DNA of 64,000 nt from assembly GCF_025753795.1 (NCBI RefSeq), contig NZ_JAOWPS010000004.1:620001-684000 (forward strand). Direction: 5' to 3'. Under the pieces are notes generated by a model, which searched no databases, was not told the origin of the DNA, and saw nothing but the letters and a program-made list of their open reading frames with translations. This document shows, piece after piece, positions 15,921-25,061 of this stretch; positions within the stretch are counted from its first letter, which is position 1, and each line of letters begins with the position of its first letter. The stretch comes from Mesorhizobium sp. YC-39 (GTDB taxonomy: Bacteria > Pseudomonadota > Alphaproteobacteria > Rhizobiales > Rhizobiaceae). The position numbers and the translations under genes were made by a program.

Positions 15921-17141
15921 ATGCAGCGATTCGAAAATGCCCGCGAAGCGGCGCTGGCGCTTCGCCCGGACGATCCCGTCTATTGCTTTCGCCCGCAGGT
16001 GCTGAAGGCCGACGCCAGGCAATTCATGGGGATGTTTCCCGGCAAGACCGCCTATGCGGTCAAGACCAATGGCGAGCAGATCGTGCTGAAGGCGCTGGTC
16101 GAAGCCGGCGTTACTGCCTTCGATGTCGCCTCGCCAGGTGAGTTCGCCGCCGTGCGCGCGGTCTCGCCCGATGCCGAAATGCTCTACATGCATCCGGTCA
16201 AGGCACAGTCGGACATCAAGCTGGCGTTGGAGAAATATGCCATCCGCGTCATCTCGCTCGACCATGAGGACGAGATCACCAAGCTGACCCGCGTGGTGCG
16301 GGCGCTCGACATCGACCCCGGCGCCATCACTGTCTTCGTGCGCATCCAGACCAAAGGATCGGCGGCTTATGAGTTGTCGAAGAAATTCGGCGCCGGGCCG
16401 GCCTATGCGGTGGAACTCGCCGAGCGGCTCAACCGGACCGGCTACAAGGTCGGCCTGTGCTTCCATGTCGGCAGCCAGATCGAGGATCCCGACACTTACG
16501 AGCGGGCGCTGGCCTCGGCCGACTGGGTGCGCAACCGGCTGACCTTCGATGTGGCGGGGCTCGATGTCGGCGGCGGCTTTCCGGCCGAATACGGCCATGA
16601 TCCCAACCGCAAGCAGATCGAGATGCCGTCGCTCGGCCAGATCATGTCGCGGCTGGCGGGCGACCTGAAGGAATACCAGTTCGACCAGATGCCGCTGGTG
16701 GCGGAGCCGGGCAGGGTGATCGTGGCACGCTGCCTGTCGCTGATCGTGCGGGTGCTGCTGCGCAAGGGCAAGCGGCTCTACATCAATGACGGCATCTGGG
16801 CGTCGCTGTCGGATTCATGGACCGGCAAGATCACGCTGCCGGCACGCTTCATCCCCGATCCCGCGATCCGCTCGCGCAATGGCGTGGAGAAGACCATCGT
16901 GCCGTTCAAGGTCTGCGGCGCGACCTGCGATTCCGTCGATATCCTGTCGCGGCCATTCTGGTTGCCGGAAACCGTCGACACCGGCGACTGGATCGAAATC
17001 GGCCATATCGGCGCCTATTCGCTGTCGCTGAGGACCCGCTTCAACGGGTTCTATCCCGACACATTCGTCGAGGTGACGACGCCATTCGACGAGGGCGACG
17101 CGCCGCAAGGGTTTGCGAGTTTGGAGACGATGGCGGATTAG
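15921..17141 (+). CDS. fold type III PLP-dependent decarboxylase (ornithine/lysine decarboxylase-like)
   Basis: 406 aa. An alanine-racemase-like TIM barrel has the PLP Lys48 in AYAVKTN, the phosphate-binding GLDVGGGFP near residue 215, and AEPGR near residue 265. The C-terminal beta domain has GATCDSVD with Cys336-Asp337, the substrate-binding and catalytic pair of eukaryotic-type ornithine decarboxylases. It probably makes putrescine or cadaverine for polyamine and homospermidine synthesis. CAAGGGA precedes the start. Ornithine versus lysine preference cannot be decided by eye. Confidence 0.88.
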   Translation: MQRFENAREAALALRPDDPVYCFRPQVLKADARQFMGMFPGKTAYAVKTNGEQIVLKALVEAGVTAFDVASPGEFAAVRAVSPDAEMLYMHPVKAQSDIKLALEKYAIRVISLDHEDEITKLTRVVRALDIDPGAITVFVRIQTKGSAAYELSKKFGAGPAYAVELAERLNRTGYKVGLCFHVGSQIEDPDTYERALASADWVRNRLTFDVAGLDVGGGFPAEYGHDPNRKQIEMPSLGQIMSRLAGDLKEYQFDQMPLVAEPGRVIVARCLSLIVRVLLRKGKRLYINDGIWASLSDSWTGKITLPARFIPDPAIRSRNGVEKTIVPFKVCGATCDSVDILSRPFWLPETVDTGDWIEIGHIGAYSLSLRTRFNGFYPDTFVEVTTPFDEGDAPQGFASLETMAD

Positions 17142-17219
17142 GGAATAGTGAGTAGGAAGTAGTCGTTAGTAGGTAGCGGAATGCAGCTCCGGGATTTTCC
17201 CACTGACTACTCACTTTCT

Positions 17220-18398
17220 TCACAGCTTCGCCAAAAGCTCCGGTGTCGGCCAGCCATCGACGGGAAGGCCGAGCCGCTTCTGTTCCTTGCGGATCGCTTC
17301 GCGGGTGTTGGTGCCCAGAATGCCGTCGACCGTGCCCACGTCATAGCCTTTGGCCTCGAGCTTGGTCTGCAGTTCTTTCATCTGGTCGCCAATGAGGCCG
17401 GGTTCGGGATTGCGCGGATCGATTTGCGGGGCGCCCGCCAGCCTCGCGGCGAGATTGGCCGCGGTCAGTGCGTAGGTGAAGGACTGGTTCCACTCGAGGT
17501 AGACGTCGAAATTGTCGTAGGCGAGGAAGGCCGGTCCCTTGCGGCCCATCGGCAGCGCCAGACCCGCTCTCAGGCCATTGTCGACCAGCGGCGTGCCGTC
17601 GGGATTGGTGACGCCCCACTGAGCCCACTGCGTCAGCGGCAGCTTGTTGGTGCGCCCCGTCTGGTCCCACGGCATGTCGTCGGGCACGCGCACTTCCTGG
17701 ATCCAGGGCTGGTCGCGCTTCCAGCCGCGCGACATGATCTTGCTGGCCGTGGTCATGATCACATCAGGTGCGCTGCCGCGCAGGTCGACCACTTCGTCGC
17801 CGTCGCCATCGACGCCGCGGGTCAGATAGTCGGAAGGCAGCATTTGCGTCTGGCCGATCTCGCCGGCCCAGGCGCCGGTGACATCGGCCGGCAGGACGCC
17901 GCGGTCGATCAGCGTCAGCAGCGGCACGATCTGCGGCCGGAACAGTTGCGGGCGGCGGCAATCATGCGAGAGCGTCACCAGCGCATTCAGCGTGTGGAAA
18001 TCGCCTTGCACGGCGCCAAAATCCGTCTCCAGTGCCCAGAAGGCGGCGATGACCGGCGCCTGGACGCCGAATTCGCGGTCGGCGCGGGCAAAGACATCGG
18101 CATATTTCTTCAGATTGATCGCGCCCTGCTTCAGCCGGTGGGACGAGATCATGCGGTTCGAGAATTCGAGGAAGGTCTGGGTGAACACGCCCTGGGAGCG
18201 GTCGCGCGCCAGCACCTTGTCGTCGATGGTGGCTTTCTCCAACGCATCGAGGCCAGCGCTGCCGACTCCTGCCGCCCTGGCTTCCACCGCCACGCTTTGC
18301 TTCCACGCCTCGAAATCGCCGCCGCATTGCTGTGCCGCCGCCGGCAAGGCCGAAGCGGTCAGCAACAGCGCCGCGAGAATTTCAAAGCGCAATCGCAT
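17220..18398 (-). CDS. MltB-family lytic murein transglycosylase with peptidoglycan-binding domain
   Basis: 392 aa from the Met beginning MRLRFEILA, which follows AAAGGA. There is a Sec signal peptide (about residues 1-22, cleavage near AAA-QQ). The SLT-like MltB catalytic domain carries Glu124 in ALETDFG, plus GEIGQTQMLPSDY and the NFDVYLEWNQS segment. A C-terminal PG_binding_1 domain (about residues 335-390) has the repeat LEAKGYDVGTVDGILGTNTREAI. It cleaves glycan strands non-hydrolytically in the periplasm to remodel murein. A further upstream start would put 11 residues before the signal peptide. Confidence 0.92.
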   Translation of the reverse strand: MRLRFEILAALLLTASALPAAAQQCGGDFEAWKQSVAVEARAAGVGSAGLDALEKATIDDKVLARDRSQGVFTQTFLEFSNRMISSHRLKQGAINLKKYADVFARADREFGVQAPVIAAFWALETDFGAVQGDFHTLNALVTLSHDCRRPQLFRPQIVPLLTLIDRGVLPADVTGAWAGEIGQTQMLPSDYLTRGVDGDGDEVVDLRGSAPDVIMTTASKIMSRGWKRDQPWIQEVRVPDDMPWDQTGRTNKLPLTQWAQWGVTNPDGTPLVDNGLRAGLALPMGRKGPAFLAYDNFDVYLEWNQSFTYALTAANLAARLAGAPQIDPRNPEPGLIGDQMKELQTKLEAKGYDVGTVDGILGTNTREAIRKEQKRLGLPVDGWPTPELLAKL

Positions 18399-18480
18399 CG
18401 CGATCCTTTCGAGACAAAGGCGGTCTTCCAAGACGGAAATCCGCTACCGGCTGTGTCGAAAGCAGGCGGCAGGCCCGGTG

Positions 18481-19278
18481 TCAACGGGTGTTCTGCCGCA
18501 GCCATTTGTTCCAGGCGGCTTCCGAGCCGTTGAAGACATTGATGTCGGCCTTGCCCGGGATGCCCGGCACGATGCCGGTTCCTGTATACTGCCAGAAGGT
18601 GAAGGGGTGGCTGCCATATCTCTCGCGCGGGTGGCCAGCCACTGAACGCAGCCAATAGGGATAGCCGCGGAAGGTCGACAAATTGTTGTCGTCGAAGAAA
18701 TCGATCGAAGTGTAGATGATCGGCTTCTTGCCGTAATGCTTCTCGACGATGTCCAGGAAAACGCTCATCTCGCTGCGCACCGTTGCGGAGTCCGGGCGCA
18801 GCTTGCAGGTTGGCGACTGGGGGTTCCATTCCATGTCGAGAACAGGGGGCATCGCCGACCGGTCTTTGGGCACGTTTCGGATGAACCAGCGCGCTTGCGT
18901 GGCGGCGGGCGTGCAAAAATAATAGAAATGATAGGCCGCGCGCGGAATTCCGGCTGCTTTCGTGCGACTCCAATGCTCGTCAAAAAAGTTATCGAAGCGA
19001 TCGCCACCTTCGGTCGCCTTGATGAAAACGAAGGAGATGCCGCTGGCCCTGGCCGCCGGCCAGTCGACCGAGGTCTGATATTTGGAGACGTCGGTGCCGT
19101 GAACCGCATAGTTCCATGGCGCGCCGCTTTCCCATTCATGCGGCTTGGAGTCGTCGAAACGCGGGGCGCGTACGGCAACCGTCGGACTGGAGCCAGACGG
19201 CGCCAACGGCGTCAGATCGTCGATGGTCGAGCAGGCGCCAAGCAACGCAAGCATGATGAGGACCGCGAAACGGCGCAT
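18481..19278 (-). CDS. GH25 family lysozyme, lipoprotein
   Basis: 265 aa from the Met beginning MRRFAVLIML, which has AGGAGT upstream. The signal peptide ends in LLGAC, a lipobox with Cys16, so it is likely lipid-anchored. The GH25 (Chalaropsis-type muramidase) domain begins HGTDVSKYQTSVDW, where the first Asp is a catalytic residue, and has VLDMEWNPQ with the Asp/Glu pair and YTSIDFF near the end. It hydrolyses beta-1,4 bonds in peptidoglycan. Adjacent on the same strand to the MltB-like gene, but 82 bp separate them, so co-regulation is only possible. Confidence 0.9.
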   Translation of the reverse strand: MRRFAVLIMLALLGACSTIDDLTPLAPSGSSPTVAVRAPRFDDSKPHEWESGAPWNYAVHGTDVSKYQTSVDWPAARASGISFVFIKATEGGDRFDNFFDEHWSRTKAAGIPRAAYHFYYFCTPAATQARWFIRNVPKDRSAMPPVLDMEWNPQSPTCKLRPDSATVRSEMSVFLDIVEKHYGKKPIIYTSIDFFDDNNLSTFRGYPYWLRSVAGHPRERYGSHPFTFWQYTGTGIVPGIPGKADINVFNGSEAAWNKWLRQNTR

Positions 19279-19505
19279 CGCTACTCCTGAGCCGGTTTCA
19301 GCCGGCCGCTGATGGGTTGTTGCTGCAGGTACCCCCTCGTTCTGGCCCCGCCGGACGCTCACCCCATAGGATCGCCCGGTCTTTCCCGTGATCGCCGATC
19401 ATGGTTGATATCAGGTTGACGACGCTCGACAATAAGCACGATTTGCGGAAGCAATGGCGGCAAATCGATGACATAAGTCTTGTGCCGGACCCCAGAAGGC
19501 GGAAA

Positions 19506-20885
19506 ATGCGGATCGTTGCGAAGATCGTCAAGTGGCTGCTGGGGCTGGTCGTGCTGGCGGCCGTTGCACTCGCTGCCTGGCTCTATTTCGCGCCGCCGGA
19601 ACTGATCCGCGTCGGCTCGGGCTATTCGGCCAAGATCGTCTGCTCGAATGTCTTCATCGCCGGACGCGATGCGAATGACGTACTTGCCGTCGACGTGCAG
19701 GCGCCAGGCCATCCGCTATTGAGGCTGATGCGGGTCGCAGTGGACAAGGAGAAGGGCACGGTTTCGGCGGGGCTGTTCGGCGTGTTTGGCAAGAGCGTCG
19801 CGGTGGCCCGCGACGGTCTCGGCTGCGCTGCGGTTCCGGACGGCAATATTGCTGCCGCCAAGACCGTCACCGGCGCGGCACTGACACCGGCGCCGCCGCC
19901 TGACGCGCTCTGGCCGGAAGGCGACAGGGTCGATGCCTCGCAGAACCCCGAAATCGCTGATATCCTCGACGATGCGGCGCTGACCGGCACCGGCATGCGC
20001 GCCGTGGTGGTGGTCAAGAACGGCCGCATCGTCGCCGAGCGCTATGGCGACGGCTTTTCGCAGAAGACGCCGCTGCTCGGCTGGTCGATGACCAAGACGG
20101 TGAACGCCGCGATCGTCGGCACGGTGGTGAAGGACGGCAAGCTGGCGATGACCAACCAGGGCCTGTTCGGCCCCTGGAAAGCCGATGGCCGCGCCGCCAT
20201 CAGCCTGGCCGACATGATGGCGATGTCGAGCGGACTCGAATTCAACGAGGATTATGGCGACGTCGCCGACGTGACGCGCATGCTCTATCTCGAGCCTGAC
20301 ATGGCGGGCTTTGCCGAATCCAAGCCGCTGACCGGCGACGTCGGCAAGGTGTTCTCCTATTCGAGCGGCACGGCGGTGATGCTGTCCCGGCTGTGGCAGG
20401 ATGCGATCGGCGACAAGGACAAGGCGCTGGCATGGCCAAGGGTCGCCCTGTTCAATCCCCTCGGCATGCAGAGCGCGGTGCTCGAGGCCGACGAGCATGG
20501 CACCTTCGTCGGTTCGTCCTATCTCTACGCCACAGCGCGCGACTGGGCGCGCTTCGGCCAGTTCCTGCTGCAGGACGGCGTCTGGAACGGCGAGGACATC
20601 TTGCCGGCCGGTTTCGTCGGCTGGATGCGGGAAGCAGCGCCCGCCACGAAAGTCTACGGCAAGGGCCAGTTGTGGATCGAAGGCCCGGGCGACGAGGAGA
20701 GCCCCGGCGCCGGCGTCGCTGCTGGCCTGCCTCAGGATACGTACTGGATGGAGGGGCATGACGGGCAGACGGTAGCTATCATTCCGTCGGAGCAGTTGGT
20801 GGTGGTAAGGCTCGGCCTGACGCCGGCCAAGCTTGGCTACCGTCCGCAGACGATGGTGACGGCGCTGGTAAAGGCGCTGCATTAG
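19506..20885 (+). CDS. membrane-anchored serine hydrolase, class C beta-lactamase-like
   Basis: 459 aa from the ATG at 19506, preceded by GAAGGCGGA. One N-terminal membrane helix (residues 8-26, uncleaved anchor or signal) leads to an extracytoplasmic chain. The beta-lactamase/transpeptidase-like domain carries SMTK with Ser194 and Lys197, and YSSGTA is the likely Tyr motif. The late EGHDGQ replaces the KTG motif, as in esterases and 6-aminohexanoate hydrolases of this family. It is likely an esterase, amidase or D-aminopeptidase rather than a true beta-lactamase. Divergent from the lysozyme gene. Confidence 0.85.
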   Translation: MRIVAKIVKWLLGLVVLAAVALAAWLYFAPPELIRVGSGYSAKIVCSNVFIAGRDANDVLAVDVQAPGHPLLRLMRVAVDKEKGTVSAGLFGVFGKSVAVARDGLGCAAVPDGNIAAAKTVTGAALTPAPPPDALWPEGDRVDASQNPEIADILDDAALTGTGMRAVVVVKNGRIVAERYGDGFSQKTPLLGWSMTKTVNAAIVGTVVKDGKLAMTNQGLFGPWKADGRAAISLADMMAMSSGLEFNEDYGDVADVTRMLYLEPDMAGFAESKPLTGDVGKVFSYSSGTAVMLSRLWQDAIGDKDKALAWPRVALFNPLGMQSAVLEADEHGTFVGSSYLYATARDWARFGQFLLQDGVWNGEDILPAGFVGWMREAAPATKVYGKGQLWIEGPGDEESPGAGVAAGLPQDTYWMEGHDGQTVAIIPSEQLVVVRLGLTPAKLGYRPQTMVTALVKALH

Positions 20886-21011
20886 GGTCAAAACCCAATC
20901 ACCTGAACGACCCTTCTCGGACATTTGACGCCAAGAGCCGGGACGACGCAGGTTGGGTGGGAAGCAAGATCGCTCATCAGTTCACCTAAGCCGCCTCGGA
21001 AGGCTGTGAAC

Positions 21012-22217
21012 TCACTCGGGATAGGTCTCAACGCCCTCCGTCGTCGCCTTGTGGAAAAGGATAAATGCCAAGGGGTTGCCGGGCTCGGCCATTGCATCGC
21101 TGCGCTTGCCAGTCATCTCTCCAGCCACGCTGCTTGTATATTCCGCAACCACGTCGCCGAAGCTATTGCGCTGGACGGCCACCTTCTGCCCGGGTTCGAC
21201 CTTGTCGTTGAGCTTGACCAGATACTCGACCAACCCGCCTTGGGTTGCCAGGATCGGGAATGCGCTGTTGCCGACAAAGACGGTCACGTCCTTGCCTGTG
21301 CGTCCCATCGGCCCGGCGACGATGCCGTGATGCTTGAGCACGTTCATCGTGCCTTCCACGAATAGCCCGATCATCTCGAGGTCCAGGTGGCGGGCAGCCC
21401 CGATCTCCGGGCAAAAGGACGGGATGCCCGCGGCGTTAAACGCGTTATGGAGGACATTGGGATATGTAGGATTGTCGAAGATCTGGCCGATGGGATAGAG
21501 CTCCGCCATCGCCTTGATCTCGGGCACGTCCATCTCGGCAATATTGAATGCGGTGACCTCGAATCCGGTCGTTCCGGTATGGAAGTCGATCGCGAAGTCG
21601 GCGTTGGGCCGCAGCAGCCGGTTGAACACCAGCCCGGCATGCCGGCTTGCCGCGGTGAAGCCGTTCTCGTTGCCGGGCCATTCCCGGTTCATGTCGATCA
21701 GGTCGGCGCCCCTGCCCGAATTGGGCCATCGGCGCTGCATGCTTTCGAGGGCCGGGCGGGACACGTCCGTGACCGCCATCACCGTGCCCGACATCTGCGC
21801 CGGGTCGAGCTGGCTCATCACGGTCTGGACCGTATGCACAGAACTCATCTCGTCGCCATGCACACCACTGACCAGGACGGCGCGCTTGCCCGGCTTTGCC
21901 CCCTTGGCGACCGTCACGGACACATACCAGTGCTGACCGGTGGGCATCTGCACGCCCTGAAAATACAGAAGGTGCTTCTTGCCGGGCTCCAGGTCCTCGA
22001 CGTCGAGCGCGCTGACGACTTTCTTCCCCTGGATCACATCGCCGGTATAGACCGTCCCTGATGGCGCACCCGATGCCGGGTCGGCAGGGGAAGCCGCTGT
22101 GTCCTGGGCGTTCGCGGCGCCACCGTTGGCCGTAAGGGCGGCCGCCGCTCCGAACGTGGCAATGGAGGCAACTAATAGATCGCGGCGATCGAGGCCTTTT
22201 TTAGGGTTGTCCGACAT
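21012..22217 (-). CDS. Tat-exported succinylglutamate desuccinylase/aspartoacylase-like protein
   Basis: 401 aa. The N-terminus has a twin-arginine motif (DRRDLL at residues 10-15) followed by a hydrophobic segment and NAQ, a typical Tat signal. The zinc hydrolase domain shows VSGVHGDEMSS (His and Glu ligands) and AIDFHTG (second His), the AstE/AspA/M14-like pattern. A C-terminal segment has an RimK-like beta layout (KVEPGQKVAVQRNSFGDVV). It should hydrolyse an acyl-amino acid or similar amide outside the cytoplasm. AAGGAG lies upstream of the ATG. Base composition appears lower in GC than the neighbours. Confidence 0.85.
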   Translation of the reverse strand: MSDNPKKGLDRRDLLVASIATFGAAAALTANGGAANAQDTAASPADPASGAPSGTVYTGDVIQGKKVVSALDVEDLEPGKKHLLYFQGVQMPTGQHWYVSVTVAKGAKPGKRAVLVSGVHGDEMSSVHTVQTVMSQLDPAQMSGTVMAVTDVSRPALESMQRRWPNSGRGADLIDMNREWPGNENGFTAASRHAGLVFNRLLRPNADFAIDFHTGTTGFEVTAFNIAEMDVPEIKAMAELYPIGQIFDNPTYPNVLHNAFNAAGIPSFCPEIGAARHLDLEMIGLFVEGTMNVLKHHGIVAGPMGRTGKDVTVFVGNSAFPILATQGGLVEYLVKLNDKVEPGQKVAVQRNSFGDVVAEYTSSVAGEMTGKRSDAMAEPGNPLAFILFHKATTEGVETYPE

Positions 22218-22320
22218 GATGAGGATCTCCTTATGTCGTGTGGAAAGCCAAAGTCGAATGCCAAAAGTGTAGACTTTCGCAAGCAAATCGCTCGCATAAC
22301 GCGCTCGTCGCAGGCAGCGA

Positions 22321-23973
22321 TCACATCCTGCCGCGAGCGGCAAGATACTGCTTCAATCGCGCGATCTGGTCGGCAGACCAGCCCTGCGGATCAGTCACCC
22401 CGAGCCACGCGTCGACGTAGTGTTCGGGCGCAAAGACATGACCATAGCCCATCGGCGTATTGGTCGCGACGGCCATGTCAAAGGCCAACTGTAGCATCGA
22501 TACCACCGGATACCACCGCAGTTCCGGCGAGACGTCCGGGCCGCGTGGAGCGTCCATCCACTCGGGACGACGATAGAAGTCGCGATAATCGAAAAACGTA
22601 ATCGCATCGCTGGCATATTGGAGGTAGACAATGCGCATGGGACCCCACGGCGCGTCCGCCGGACCGGACTCGCCATTCTGGTTCATGAAGCGGACGAAGG
22701 AACCGTTCCGGAACCGCGGCAACCAAGCAGGCGTACCGGCATTGCGATGCTCCGTTATGCTGCGCCAGATTCTGCTCTCAAAGGGCGGACCGCTCCACAG
22801 CGCCCCTTGGACAGGGTCACCAAGTATCTCGAAAAGCTGCACGGATCTCTCGGAGTTCATCGCTCCGAGGCTCAGACCATGCAGATAGAGTTTGGGTCGC
22901 CTGTCGTGGGGAAGCGTCGTCCAATATTCATAGATTGCGGCAAACAAAGCCCTTGCTGCTTCAGAGCCGTATTCCGGCTCGACCAGCAACGATAGCGGGC
23001 TCGACAGATAGGAGTACTGCTGGGCAACACTCGCCACGTCGCCATTGTGGAGGTATTCAACCGTATCCATCGCGGCGGGATCGATCCAGCCACTTCCGGT
23101 AGGCGTGATGACGACCAGTACGGAGCGTTCGAAGGCCCCGACGCGCTTTGATTCCTCAAGGGCAAGTTGCGCCCTCTCTTCGGCCGTGTCGGCCGTGCGA
23201 AGCCCCACATAGACCCGGATGGGTTCGCGCGCATCCTTTTGCGTGAACGTGCTTATCTCGCTAGCGGTAGGTCCCGTCGCGATGAACTCCCGTCCTGCCC
23301 GTCCAAGTTCTTTCCAACTGACGAGGGAAGCGGCGCTGCCGGTCTTGAGCGGAGCTGTCGGCTGCGCTCGATCCGGTTCGACGAGGGCATCAAACGTTGC
23401 GAAGGACGAATCGGCGAGGTAGAGCGCGTAGCGGAAGAGCACGCCATTTGCGACCGCCCAGAACAGCAATATCGCGACAGTGAAACCGATCACATTCGAA
23501 ACCCTGCGGGGGACGAAGCGGCCCGACCTTTCTGAAATCAAACGGGAGATGCGTTTGAAGAGCCGGACCAACGCGATGATCATCAGGAACATGACGATCG
23601 CGATGACGCAGACTTCAAGCGGATGCGCGCTCGTCACAGGTTCGAGGTGCATCAGTTGACGGATTGAGTTTTGCCATTCCGCCGCCCACCATAAAAACAA
23701 GATGGCGATTGCCGCGCAAATGGCCGCGACGGCGATCTTGAGAGCAAGCAGGAACCGCTCACGCGGTTCCGGAAGCTCCATATAGGCCCACAGCCAGCGC
23801 CACGCGACTCCGATGCCGTATCCGGCGGCGAAACATGCCCCGGAGAGCACGCCCTGGGTCAGGTAGGTTCGAGGAACAAGGGTCGGCGTAAGAGAAGCTA
23901 CGAAGAACAGCGTACCCACGACGAGGCCGCCAGCAGAAAGCGAGCGCCAGAACTTTGCCACCCAGTTGCGCAT
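22321..23973 (-). CDS. Abhydrolase_9 family membrane alpha/beta-hydrolase
   Basis: 550 aa. The N-terminal third has about five membrane helices, beginning with GTLFFVASLTPTLVPR, the mark of the Abhydrolase_9 N-terminal domain. The C-terminal part is a predicted alpha/beta-hydrolase with the nucleophile region LYLHGLSLGAMNSERS (Ser in GLSLG). Late segments VFAPEHYVDAWLGVT and PEWMDAPRGPDVSP are typical. Substrate is unknown; membrane location suggests a lipid. It ends 103 bp before the Tat-exported gene and both are on the same strand. GC content looks lower than in the dcw genes. Confidence 0.85.
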   Translation of the reverse strand: MRNWVAKFWRSLSAGGLVVGTLFFVASLTPTLVPRTYLTQGVLSGACFAAGYGIGVAWRWLWAYMELPEPRERFLLALKIAVAAICAAIAILFLWWAAEWQNSIRQLMHLEPVTSAHPLEVCVIAIVMFLMIIALVRLFKRISRLISERSGRFVPRRVSNVIGFTVAILLFWAVANGVLFRYALYLADSSFATFDALVEPDRAQPTAPLKTGSAASLVSWKELGRAGREFIATGPTASEISTFTQKDAREPIRVYVGLRTADTAEERAQLALEESKRVGAFERSVLVVITPTGSGWIDPAAMDTVEYLHNGDVASVAQQYSYLSSPLSLLVEPEYGSEAARALFAAIYEYWTTLPHDRRPKLYLHGLSLGAMNSERSVQLFEILGDPVQGALWSGPPFESRIWRSITEHRNAGTPAWLPRFRNGSFVRFMNQNGESGPADAPWGPMRIVYLQYASDAITFFDYRDFYRRPEWMDAPRGPDVSPELRWYPVVSMLQLAFDMAVATNTPMGYGHVFAPEHYVDAWLGVTDPQGWSADQIARLKQYLAARGRM

Positions 23974-24395
23974 TTGGCCGCTTCGCTTCTCCCAGGATAG
24001 TGGCTTCGCGATGAATACGACCAGCCCATCATGGCTTGCTCTCGCGTTTTGTAGAAGGAGGTCAGGATAAATTTCCAGCTGTTCCGTCTGGCAAGTCGCA
24101 ATATCTGGTTGAGTTGCATTGCGATCGTCAAAAATCCCGTCGCTGTTGGAGAGCCAATGTTTGCAAACGGCGCGACCGCACCGCGAAGCCCAGACGGGTC
24201 AAGAGGATACTCGGTTGAGCGTTGGCCTTTGGCGCCGGAAGACGCAAGCGGCGTTCGCCCGGTCTAGTCTAATCCGATTCAGAGTTCGTTCTTGTGAAGA
24301 GCGCGGCGAGGTGGACGGCAATGTCCGCTCCTGACGCGCGAAGTTGCCCGTCTTCGACTCCGGCTCGGCCTGACCGGAATTCCAACACACCCTGA
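23974..24395. other. 422-bp intergenic region without visible gene
   Basis: Short open frames on both strands lack ribosome sites and resemble no family I know. No strong hairpin, repeat or tRNA-like fold was seen. It separates the lower-GC pair from btaB and may contain a decayed remnant. Confidence 0.4.
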
Positions 24396-25061
24396 CTAGC
24401 TACGCTGTCCGACCACGGCGAGCCATGCATAGCCGCGATAAAGTGTTCTGAATCGAAGGCTTGCGCCGACTCTTGCAGATTCCGATTCCAGGACATCGCG
24501 CAGGGATTCACGTGGCTCGACATGGAATTTTCTCAGCCAGCCGCGCAGCAGTGTGCGGAACCAGCCTGGCAGGGCCTCCTGCTGGCCGAAATCGACGACA
24601 TGCAGAGAGCCATCAGGCGAAAGGGCGGCTAGTGCCGCCGATACGGTCTTTTCCCAACCGGGGATCATCGAGAGCGAATAGGACACGAATATGCGGTCGA
24701 AACTCTCGAGGCCGAACAGCGCCTTCGCATCGAAATCGGTGGCGTCGCCGCGCGCCAGCGCAACACGGCTGGACAGGCCTTCGCGGACCATGGCGGCGCT
24801 CGCCGTCTCCAGCATTTCGGCGGAAATATCGAGGCCGAAGAAACGGGCGCCGGGATAGCGCCGGGCGGCAAGCACGATGTTGCGGCCGGTGCCGCAGCCG
24901 AGTTCGAGCACGGTTCCGCCAGCCGGCACGTCCAGCCCTGAGATCAGCCGGTCGCGGCCAAGCAGATAGTATTTGCGGGTCAGGTCGTAGAAATGGCGCT
25001 GCCAGCGATAGACGCCGTCCATCAGTTCGGCATGGCTGGCCGGCAGCTCACTCGTGCTCAT
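24396..25061 (-). CDS. btaB: SAM-dependent methyltransferase BtaB (betaine lipid synthesis)
   Basis: 221 aa. Class I methyltransferase with VLELGCGTGRNIVLAA near residue 52, GLDISAEMLETA, and the motif IV area FDRIFVSYSLSMIPGWE. BtaB adds three methyl groups to diacylglyceryl-homoserine to make DGTS. The start ATG overlaps the btaA stop by four bases, so the two proteins are made from one message. Identification rests on this coupling to btaA as well as the sequence. The final product replaces phospholipids in the membrane under phosphate limitation in rhizobia. Confidence 0.92.
   Translation of the reverse strand: MSTSELPASHAELMDGVYRWQRHFYDLTRKYYLLGRDRLISGLDVPAGGTVLELGCGTGRNIVLAARRYPGARFFGLDISAEMLETASAAMVREGLSSRVALARGDATDFDAKALFGLESFDRIFVSYSLSMIPGWEKTVSAALAALSPDGSLHVVDFGQQEALPGWFRTLLRGWLRKFHVEPRESLRDVLESESARVGASLRFRTLYRGYAWLAVVGQRS

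Noticed and set aside
17147..17215. Inverted nine-base arms AGTGAGTAG and CTACTCACT between the decarboxylase and MltB-like genes
   Set aside because: The 51-base loop and simple AGTAG-type repeats make a functional hairpin doubtful; it looks like low-complexity intergenic DNA.
17181..18533. A 450-codon plus-strand frame opposite the MltB-like gene
   Set aside because: The minus strand encodes a full signal peptide, catalytic domain and binding domain; the plus frame is a shadow.
24269..24523. Short minus-strand frame overlapping the btaB end
   Set aside because: No ribosome site, no recognisable residues, and it overlaps a firm gene.
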